A DNA stretch of 20,866 bases from Deltaproteobacteria bacterium UBA5756 (GTDB lineage Bacteria; Desulfobacterota; Syntrophorhabdia; Syntrophorhabdales; Syntrophorhabdaceae), in the NCBI GenBank assembly GCA_002418985.1, contig DIFE01000046.1, forward strand, positions 17,681 to 38,546. The letters are read 5' to 3'. Below are positions 15,000 to 20,866 of this stretch, in pieces. The position numbers and the translations under genes were made by a program. The notes under the pieces are model-generated. The model worked only from the letters and a program-made list of their open reading frames with translations. It was not told the DNA's origin and ran no database searches. Numbering within the stretch: position 1 is the first letter of the stretch; each line of letters opens with the position of its first letter.

Positions 15000-15326
15000 A
15001 TGGTTGGAATTGATATTGTCGACATAGCCCGCATTGGCGGGATGCTTGAAAGGCATGGGGAACGATTTCTTGAAAAGGTCTTCACGCCCCGGGAGATAAG
15101 CTATGCGCGCGGCAGGAAGAAGAGTATGGAAGAGTCCCTGGCGGGGAGATTCGCGGCCAAGGAAGCCTTCATGAAGGCTTCCGGCAGGCGGCTCACCTTT
15201 ACGGACATCGAGGTTCTCAGCGATGCCGGCAGACCGTTCATCATGTTCCGCGGCAACCGCTATGACGAGGTTAGTATCTCCCACGAGAGATCGTACGCGG
15301 TATCCGTCGTGATACGCAAAGACTGA
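15000..15326 (+). CDS. acpS: holo-[acyl-carrier-protein] synthase
   Basis: AcpS transfers phosphopantetheine from CoA to apo-ACP. The 108-residue protein is slightly short but complete: the N-terminal VGIDIVDIARI supplies a metal-binding Asp (D5), FAAKEAFMKA the metal-binding Glu (E55) with K54, and VSISHERSYAVSVVI is the usual C-terminal strand. The family normally reads G-x-G-T-D-I-V; here it is shortened to VGIDIV, so the exact start deserves care. The ATG has no Shine-Dalgarno, because the sequence in front is the arm of the GGGACTA repeat. nnr follows after 15 nt. Confidence 0.92.
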   Translation: MVGIDIVDIARIGGMLERHGERFLEKVFTPREISYARGRKKSMEESLAGRFAAKEAFMKASGRRLTFTDIEVLSDAGRPFIMFRGNRYDEVSISHERSYAVSVVIRKD

Positions 15327-15341
15327 AAAAAGGGGGGACGT

Positions 15342-16916
15342 ATGAAGGTCCTTTCACCTCAGAGAATGGCACGCTATGACGAATATTCCATCACGACATG
15401 GGGGATTCCTTCCGCGGTGCTCATGGAGAACGCCGGCAGGAACACCTACCGCCTCATGAAGGAGCGCTACCTTTCCGGCGGCGAGAGGATCGCCATCGTC
15501 TGCGGCCGGGGCAACAACGGCGGCGACGGCTTCGTCATCGCCCGCTACGCCCTGATGGACGGCTTCACAGCGCGCGTCTATCTTACGGCAAAGAAGACGG
15601 ATCTCAAGGGCGATGCCGCCCTCAACATGAAGCTCTTTCAATCTCTTTCGGGCGAGATAGTCGAGTGCACGGAAAAACTGAGGTCCGTCAAGGCAGGTAT
15701 AAAAGAGTCGGACCTTATCGTCGATGCCATTTTCGGCACGGGTCTGTCCAAACCGGTCGGCGGAACGGAAAAGACCATTATTGACGAGGTAAACGGGTCG
15801 GGCAAACCCGTCATCGCCGTTGACATCCCTTCAGGCATCGACGGCAACACGGGCAAACCTCTTGGCAGCGCCGTCCGCGCCGTCCACACTTTCACCTATG
15901 CATACCCGAAGCTGGGCCAGATATTAAGTCCCGGCCGCGAACACGCCGGCAGGCTTACCGTCATCGACATATCCATCCCTTCCTTCGTCGAGAACGAGGT
16001 GGGTTTCGACGGTCAGGTAACCGATGGCGAAATGCTGCGGTCCTTTCTGAAAAAACGCCTTCCTGCCTCACACAAGGGGACCTATGGTCACGCGGTCGTC
16101 ATTGCCGGGTCGCCCGGCAAGACCGGCGCTGCGCATATGGCGTCACTGGCTGCCCTCAAGATAGGGGCAGGACTTGTCACGCTCATCATACCGGAGACAC
16201 TCAACCCCATCCTGGAGGCAAAGACGACGGAGGTCATGACCCACCCCGTCAGGGACAACGGCAAGGGTTTCTTTGCCGTCGATTCCTTCGACGAGATAGT
16301 CTCCTTTGCACAAGACAAGGATGTCGTGATCATGGGCCCCGGTCTTTCACAAAATGAAGAGGTCATGAAACTGGCAAGAAAGCTGTACCGGGAGATCGAC
16401 AAACCTTTCGTCATAGACGCTGACGGCATCAATGCTTTTCAGGGTCACACGCAGCTTCTCAAAAAAAGAAACGCTGAGGCCATCCTGACGCCCCACCCTG
16501 GAGAGTTGGCCCGGCTCATCGGCAAAACTCCGAAAGAGGTAAACAACGACAGGATAGGCATAGCGCGGTCCTGTTCGGAGAAATGGGGCGTGAACATCCT
16601 CCTCAAGGGAGCTGCGAGCATGCTCTGTACAACGGACGGCCTCATGTTCGTGAACCCCACCGGCAACCCCTCGCTTGCAAAAGGAGGAAGCGGTGACATC
16701 CTGACAGGTTTTATCGGCGGGATCGCATCCCAGGGCTACAGCCTTGCCCGGAGTACCCTTATCGGGACATACCTCCACGGCTACATGGCGGATACCTGGG
16801 TCGAGAACCACTCCGACATGGATCTTCTCGCCCTCGACCTTTTGACGGGACTGGGCGACGCAATAGAGGAAATCCGCAATGGCACAGACAGAATATATAT
16901 CGAAAGATCCCTCTGA
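15342..16916 (+). CDS. nnr: bifunctional NAD(P)H-hydrate epimerase / ADP-dependent dehydratase
   Basis: Nnr repairs hydrated NADH and NADPH: the N-terminal YjeF domain epimerises NAD(P)HX and the C-terminal ribokinase-like domain dehydrates it using ADP. In this 524-residue protein the N-domain (to about 215) has GRGNNGGDGF (55-64), DAIFGTGL and VDIPSGIDGNTG. The C-domain starts near TYGHAVVIAGSPGKTGAA and contains DADGINAF, TPHPGELARLIG and the nucleotide-site GNPSLAKGGSGDILTG. Both halves look functional. A strong AGGGGGGA (15331-15338) precedes the ATG. tsaE starts inside the last 38 nt. Confidence 0.96.
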   Translation: MKVLSPQRMARYDEYSITTWGIPSAVLMENAGRNTYRLMKERYLSGGERIAIVCGRGNNGGDGFVIARYALMDGFTARVYLTAKKTDLKGDAALNMKLFQSLSGEIVECTEKLRSVKAGIKESDLIVDAIFGTGLSKPVGGTEKTIIDEVNGSGKPVIAVDIPSGIDGNTGKPLGSAVRAVHTFTYAYPKLGQILSPGREHAGRLTVIDISIPSFVENEVGFDGQVTDGEMLRSFLKKRLPASHKGTYGHAVVIAGSPGKTGAAHMASLAALKIGAGLVTLIIPETLNPILEAKTTEVMTHPVRDNGKGFFAVDSFDEIVSFAQDKDVVIMGPGLSQNEEVMKLARKLYREIDKPFVIDADGINAFQGHTQLLKKRNAEAILTPHPGELARLIGKTPKEVNNDRIGIARSCSEKWGVNILLKGAASMLCTTDGLMFVNPTGNPSLAKGGSGDILTGFIGGIASQGYSLARSTLIGTYLHGYMADTWVENHSDMDLLALDLLTGLGDAIEEIRNGTDRIYIERSL

Positions 16917-17307
16917 GACCATCGATATAGGAGAGAAGATAGCACTGAACGCACGGCCCGGAGAGCTCTACGCAATTCATGGTGACCTTGGCGCCGGGAA
17001 GACCCAACTCGTCAAGGGCATGGCGCGGGGCATCGGCATACCCGATTGGGAATATGTCGTGAGCCCCTCGTTTACCATCATGAATGTCTACGAGGGTGAC
17101 ATGACGTTGTGTCATGTCGACCTCTACCGCCTCGAAGAAGGTGACCTGCCGGAGCTCAACATGGAAGAGTATCTCGCCGGCGGCATCGTTGCCGTTGAAT
17201 GGGCCGAGAGGTCGCCCTGGTGGGAGGGTGTGATAGAGGTCCATATAGAAATTAGTGGAGAAATGGAACGAAAAATTGTTATTATCAAGCAGGAAAATCA
17301 GGGCTGA
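16879..17307 (+). CDS. tsaE: tRNA t6A37 threonylcarbamoyltransferase complex ATPase TsaE
   Basis: TsaE is the small ATPase that supports TsaB/TsaD in making N6-threonylcarbamoyl adenosine in tRNAs reading ANN codons. The 142-residue protein has Walker A GDLGAGKT (35-42), SPSFTIMNVYEG (switch region, usually SPTF), HVDLYRL and VEWAER, the family's conserved sequence of motifs. AGAGGA (16865-16870) lies 8 nt before the ATG, inside the 3' end of nnr; the 38-nt overlap and the pairing with nnr are frequent in bacteria. A 75-nt spacer without recognisable elements separates it from lysC. Confidence 0.95.
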   Translation: MAQTEYISKDPSETIDIGEKIALNARPGELYAIHGDLGAGKTQLVKGMARGIGIPDWEYVVSPSFTIMNVYEGDMTLCHVDLYRLEEGDLPELNMEEYLAGGIVAVEWAERSPWWEGVIEVHIEISGEMERKIVIIKQENQG

Positions 17308-17382
17308 CAGCTGTAGTCAGTACGGCAAAGAAGACCTCTAATTCCCTGTGTTATCCCGTTCATTCTACTCATGGAGGATACG

Positions 17383-18612
17383 ATGCTCGTTGTTCAAAAA
17401 TATGGGGGCACCTCAGTCAGAGACGTTGAGAGGATACAAAACGTGGCGAGACGTGCCATCGAATACAAAGGTCGCGGCATGGATGTTATCGTCGTCGTTT
17501 CCGCCATGTCCGGCGAGACGGACAAGTTGCTCGGCCTGGCCCACGAAATAGCCAAGTTTCCCGACGAAAGGGAAGTGGACGTGCTGATCTCCACCGGTGA
17601 ACAGGTCACATCGGCCCTTCTCGCGATCACTCTCAAGGAGATGGGCCACAAGGCCAAATCCCTTCTCGCTGACCAGATCAGGATCATCAGCGATTCGAGC
17701 TTCGGCACGGCACGCATCGCCAGCATCGAGGATGCGAAGATCTTAAACGAACTCAACGAAGGCAATATCATCATCGTGCCCGGGTTCCAGGGTGTCGATG
17801 GGGAAGGCAATATCACCACCCTCGGCAGGGGCGGTTCCGACACCACGGCCGTCGCCCTTGCGGCAGCCCTCAAGGCAGACCTGTGCGAAATCTATACCGA
17901 CGTAGACGGCGTCTACACAACAGACCCCAACATCTGTGAAAAAGCAAGGCGCCTTGACAAGATATCCTATGAGGAAATGCTGGAAATGGCGTCTCTCGGG
18001 GCCAAGGTGCTCCAGATCAGATCCGTTGAACTCGCCCAGAAGTTCAATGTTCCGATCCTGGTCAAATCATCCCTCATCGAGGGGAACGGAACACTTGTCT
18101 GCAAGGAGGACATCATGATGGAAAAAGTCGTCATTTCCGGTATCACCTATAATAAGAACGAAGCCAAAATCACGATCAACAAGGTACCCGACAAGCCGGG
18201 CATCGCCTCGAAGATCTTCAGCGCCTTGAGCGGCGCCAATATCGTTGTCGATATGATCGTCCAGAACGTCAGCCATGAAAATTACAACGACATCACCTTT
18301 ACCGTGGTAAAAGCAGACGGGAAGAAGGCCTTCAAGATCACCGAGGAGATCGGGTCGGCCATAGGCGCGAAGGTCGCCATGGACGAGGACATGGCAAAGG
18401 TGTCCATCGTCGGTCTTGGGATGCGTTCACACTCCGGCGTTGCATCCAAAATGTTTACGGTCCTTGCCAACGAAGGGATCAACATTGAACTGATCTCCAC
18501 ATCTGAGATCAAGATATCCTGCGTCATCGAGAGCAAGTACGGGGAACTTGCCGTGAGAGCTCTCCATAAGAACTTTGGCCTTGACGCCGAAGATATCAAG
18601 GAGGAAAGTTGA
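17383..18612 (+). CDS. lysC: aspartokinase (alpha-beta type, ACT-regulated)
   Basis: Aspartokinase phosphorylates aspartate at the entry to lysine, threonine, methionine and isoleucine synthesis. The 409-residue protein has KYGGTSV (6-12), STGEQVTSALL (70-80), GRGGSDTTAVALAAAL (148-163) and YTDVDGVYTTDP in the kinase domain, then two ACT domains from about 262 that usually bind lysine and/or threonine. I prefer ATG 17383 because GGAGGA (17373-17378) sits 4 nt upstream and the family starts right before the QKYGGTS strand; ATG 17371 would add four residues and overlap that site. A strong internal start lies at codon 245. The TGA overlaps the TTG start of cimA. Confidence 0.96.
   Translation: MLVVQKYGGTSVRDVERIQNVARRAIEYKGRGMDVIVVVSAMSGETDKLLGLAHEIAKFPDEREVDVLISTGEQVTSALLAITLKEMGHKAKSLLADQIRIISDSSFGTARIASIEDAKILNELNEGNIIIVPGFQGVDGEGNITTLGRGGSDTTAVALAAALKADLCEIYTDVDGVYTTDPNICEKARRLDKISYEEMLEMASLGAKVLQIRSVELAQKFNVPILVKSSLIEGNGTLVCKEDIMMEKVVISGITYNKNEAKITINKVPDKPGIASKIFSALSGANIVVDMIVQNVSHENYNDITFTVVKADGKKAFKITEEIGSAIGAKVAMDEDMAKVSIVGLGMRSHSGVASKMFTVLANEGINIELISTSEIKISCVIESKYGELAVRALHKNFGLDAEDIKEES
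18103..18120 (+). promoter_or_regulatory. internal ribosome-binding site and start for an aspartokinase beta subunit
   Basis: AAGGAGGA (18103-18110) lies 4 nt before an in-frame ATG (18115, codon 245 of lysC) and 7 nt before a second one (18118). Translation from here gives 164-165 residues comprising both ACT domains. Bacillus subtilis aspartokinase II and Corynebacterium LysC are known to make such a beta subunit from an internal start at nearly the same position, so the same is inferred here. Confidence 0.6.
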
Positions 18613-20180
18613 GGGTTGATTTTTATGACACCACCCTCAGGGACGGAGCGCAATCCGAGGATATCGCTTTCAGTCTCACCGATAAACTGCGGATAACGGA
18701 AAGGCTTGACGAGTTCGGCATCCATTACATCGAAGGCGGCTGGCCCGGTTCCAACCCCAAAGACCTGCAGTACTTCAGGGAGGTAAAAAAACTCCCCCTT
18801 AAAAATGCCCGTATCGTGGCCTTTTCCAGTACCATAAAGGCAAATGCCCAGCCCGGAGGGGACCCTGTCATGACGGCGCTCCTCGATGCCGGGACCGACT
18901 ACGTCGCCATCGTCGGAAAAACCTGGGACCTCCATGTCCGTGACGCTCTCAGGGTCAGCCTTGATACGAACCTCACGATGATCGCCTCCACGATCAGCCA
19001 CCTCAAAAAGGTCGGCAAAACTGTCTTCTTTGACGCCGAACATTTTTATGACGGATACAGGCTCAATCCCGAATATGCCCTGGCGGTGATCGGCACGGCG
19101 CGTGATGCCGGCGCGGATGTCATCGTCCTGTGTGATACCAACGGCGGCGCCATGCCTTTCGAGATCTACGAGATCACGAGGGCCGTACACAAAAGCACCG
19201 CGGTAAAACTCGGGATCCATACCCACAACGATTCCGAGCTTGCCGTCGCCAATACGCTGATGGCGGTCAGGGCGGGATGCGTTCACGTGCAGGGAACGAT
19301 CAACGGCTACGGGGAACGGTGCGGAAATGCCAACCTGTGCTCCATCATTCCCAACGTCATCCTGAAAATGGGTCACACCGGCATTGCGAAGGAGAATATC
19401 GCCCGGCTCAGGGAACTCAGCCACTTCGTCGATGAAATGGCCAATTTCATACCCGACAAACACAGGCCGTACGTGGGCGCAAGCGCCTTCGCCCACAAAG
19501 GGGGCATACACGTCAGCGCAATCAGGAAGAACCCCGAGACCTATGAACATATAAAACCGGAGCTTGTCGGCAATTCCCAGCGTGTCCTCATTTCGGATCT
19601 TTCCGGCGAAAGCAGCATCCGCTACAAGGCAAAGGAATTCAACATCGACATCGAAAAAGACCCGAAGATCGTCAAGGATGTCGTCAAGAGGATCAAAGAG
19701 CTGGAGATGCACGGGTACCAGTTCGAGGGCGCCGAAGGTTCCCTTGAACTCCTCATCAAGAAGAAGCTCGGCATCCACAAGTCCTACTTCGAACTCATTG
19801 GTTTCAGGATCATCGTTGAGAAGAAAGAGACGTCCCATCCCGTTACCGAGGCCACAATCCTCGTCAAAGTCGGCGACCGCGTGGAACATACCGCCGCGCT
19901 CGGCAAAGGCCCCGTCAACGCCCTTGACAATGCGCTCAGAAAGGCACTCTACACATTCTACCCTGGTTTGAAAAAGATGGACCTCGTCGACTACAAGGTC
20001 AGGGTCCTTTCCACCAGGGAAGGCACCGGGGCCCCCACCCGGGTCCTTATCGAGAGCAGCGACGGCAAACATACCTGGGGAACGGTGGGCGTATCGGAAA
20101 ACATCATCGAGGCAAGCTGGCGGGCCCTGGTTGACAGCATCGACTACAAGCTTCTCATCGAAGAGGAAAAGAAGCCGTGA
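18609..20180 (+). CDS. cimA: (R)-citramalate synthase
   Basis: CimA condenses acetyl-CoA with pyruvate to citramalate, opening the threonine-independent route to isoleucine. The 523-residue protein has the HMGL-like barrel with DTTLRDGAQSEDIAF (R11, D12), metal-binding HTHND (H204, H206) and GYGERCGNANLCSIIPN, followed by a linker and a LeuA-type regulatory domain (about 390-517). EGGWPGSNPKD and the overall length match the CimA branch rather than LeuA or homocitrate synthase. The start is TTG within the lysC stop, with AAGGAGG (18598-18604) 4 nt upstream. Feedback control by isoleucine is known for the family; not testable here. Confidence 0.93.
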   Translation: MRVDFYDTTLRDGAQSEDIAFSLTDKLRITERLDEFGIHYIEGGWPGSNPKDLQYFREVKKLPLKNARIVAFSSTIKANAQPGGDPVMTALLDAGTDYVAIVGKTWDLHVRDALRVSLDTNLTMIASTISHLKKVGKTVFFDAEHFYDGYRLNPEYALAVIGTARDAGADVIVLCDTNGGAMPFEIYEITRAVHKSTAVKLGIHTHNDSELAVANTLMAVRAGCVHVQGTINGYGERCGNANLCSIIPNVILKMGHTGIAKENIARLRELSHFVDEMANFIPDKHRPYVGASAFAHKGGIHVSAIRKNPETYEHIKPELVGNSQRVLISDLSGESSIRYKAKEFNIDIEKDPKIVKDVVKRIKELEMHGYQFEGAEGSLELLIKKKLGIHKSYFELIGFRIIVEKKETSHPVTEATILVKVGDRVEHTAALGKGPVNALDNALRKALYTFYPGLKKMDLVDYKVRVLSTREGTGAPTRVLIESSDGKHTWGTVGVSENIIEASWRALVDSIDYKLLIEEEKKP

Positions 20181-20644
20181 AAAAACTCGTCAATGTCATT
20201 GATGCCACGAAAGACCTGAACATCCTGAGATCAAAAAGGAATTACAAACCGCTGTTCGAAGTGGTGGGTACATACCGGCTCATTGACGATGGCTTGAGAC
20301 CCGAGGCCACCGTAATAATAAAAACCGAGAAAAAACAGATGCATGAGGCATCGACAGGAGTAGGCCCCGTTGACGCCCTGGCCAATGTCCTGAAGAAATC
20401 CCTTTCGTCGATCTTTCCCGTGATCCAGGAAGTAAAGCTCGTCGATTTCTCTTCGAGGATCCACGATACACGATCGGGAACATCGGCGAGCGTGGAAGTG
20501 AATATAATCTTTTCTGATGGAGAAGCGGTCTGGAGTGTCGTCGCCATCTCGGAAAACATCAATATGGCCTCCTTCGTGGCCCTCATTGACGGCTTTGAAT
20601 ATGCGATCCTTGCGAAAAAGGTAAAAAGCTCACGGAAGAAATAG
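20177..20644 (+). CDS. free-standing LeuA-type regulatory (dimerisation) domain protein
   Basis: The 155-residue protein lacks any catalytic barrel. Residues 44-145 align without gaps to CimA residues 415-516; I counted 43 identities in 102 positions (about 42 percent). Shared features include GPVxALxNxL, LVDxxxRxxxTRxGT and SENIxxAS, the fold that binds leucine or isoleucine in LeuA and CimA. It probably arose by copying the CimA C-terminus. It starts at GTG overlapping the cimA stop (GTGA), which suggests coupled synthesis and perhaps assembly with CimA. Function is inferred: an allosteric partner or a separate amino-acid sensor. Confidence 0.75.
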   Translation: MKKLVNVIDATKDLNILRSKRNYKPLFEVVGTYRLIDDGLRPEATVIIKTEKKQMHEASTGVGPVDALANVLKKSLSSIFPVIQEVKLVDFSSRIHDTRSGTSASVEVNIIFSDGEAVWSVVAISENINMASFVALIDGFEYAILAKKVKSSRKK

Positions 20645-20675
20645 GGACAGGAAATTCATCGGTACCGAGAGGATC

Positions 20676-20866
20676 ATGTCTGTGAGTGACAACGGGAAGT
20701 ACAACGTACCCGGGCAAGTAGAATTCTCCCGGCAGCAGATGGGCGAATCCGAGAGATCTCTCCATGCCATCCTTTCGGCATCTCCCATCGGGATCTGCCG
20801 CGTGCGCAGCAGTGTTTTCGAATGGGTAAACGACGCCATGTGCCGCATGACAGGTTATCGGATGGA
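20676..20866 (+). CDS. PAS-domain signalling protein, N-terminal fragment
   Basis: The open frame runs off the window end after 63 codons. From about residue 27 the sequence ERSLHAILSASPIGICRV followed by FEWVNDAMCRMTGY is a typical PAS domain start, as found in sensor histidine kinases and diguanylate cyclases. No signal peptide or membrane helix precedes it, so a cytosolic sensor is likely. GAGAGGA lies 2-3 nt before the ATG, a tight spacing; GTG 20682 is an alternative start. It is 31 nt after the LeuA-domain gene, so cotranscription is possible. The output domain is outside the window. Confidence 0.65.
   Translation, partial: MSVSDNGKYNVPGQVEFSRQQMGESERSLHAILSASPIGICRVRSSVFEWVNDAMCRMTGYRM

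Noticed and set aside
17308..17382. Lysine riboswitch or attenuator before lysC
   Set aside because: The 75-nt gap is too short for the lysine riboswitch (about 170 nt or more) and shows no leader-peptide or hairpin pattern.
18282..20072. 596-codon open frame on the minus strand opposite lysC/cimA
   Set aside because: It is the antisense of cimA, whose family motifs are complete. The translation has no recognisable domain, and long antisense frames are expected from the strong codon bias here.

Overview
The window is a chromosomal stretch of a Gram-negative bacterium. Nearly all of it is core biosynthesis packed into two long plus-strand gene strings, with one small non-core interval between them. 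The gene order (fabF-rpiB-glyA-dCMP deaminase-nrdR-ribD-ribE-ribBA-ribH-nusB, then ftsH-folP-cdaA-ybbR-pdxJ-acpS-nnr-tsaE-lysC-cimA) resembles that of Desulfobacterota (former Deltaproteobacteria, e.g. the Geobacter or Syntrophorhabdus side). I infer this from remembered gene order and from the outer-membrane porin, not from a search. No phage, IS element, CRISPR array, tRNA or rRNA is visible.

Region 1 (1-7242) is one apparent operon. It starts with the last 27 codons of fabF and continues with rpiB (pentose phosphate), glyA (one-carbon units), a dCMP deaminase (dUMP supply), the NrdR repressor and the complete riboflavin/lumazine pathway (ribD, ribE, ribBA, ribH). It ends with nusB and a YacP-like NYN-domain nuclease. 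Most junctions overlap or are under 20 nt, and several starts are GTG. I see no FMN riboswitch.

Region 2 (7243-9983) holds a porin-like outer-membrane protein with its own promoter and a 170-nt leader, then a convergent iron-sulfur flavoprotein fused to a zinc ribbon.

Region 3 (9984-20644) is a second long operon: ftsH protease, folP (folate), cdaA (c-di-AMP synthase), ybbR, pdxJ (vitamin B6), acpS (ACP activation), nnr (NAD(P)HX repair), tsaE (tRNA t6A), lysC (aspartokinase, with a strong internal start for a beta subunit), cimA (citramalate route to isoleucine) and a free-standing LeuA-type regulatory domain that looks like a copy of the CimA C-terminus. glmM, which often follows ybbR, is absent here. 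The window ends inside a PAS-domain sensor protein.

The most unusual signal is non-coding. Four of the larger intergenic gaps carry short, degenerate arrays with a 7-nt period, three of them as inverted-repeat pairs, and each with a different heptamer. One array (GGGACTA x4) supplies the pdxJ stop codon, and its partner arm lies just in front of acpS, which has no visible ribosome-binding site. Other points worth checking are a possibly leaderless ftsH mRNA, the internal lysC start, and the duplicated LeuA regulatory domain.
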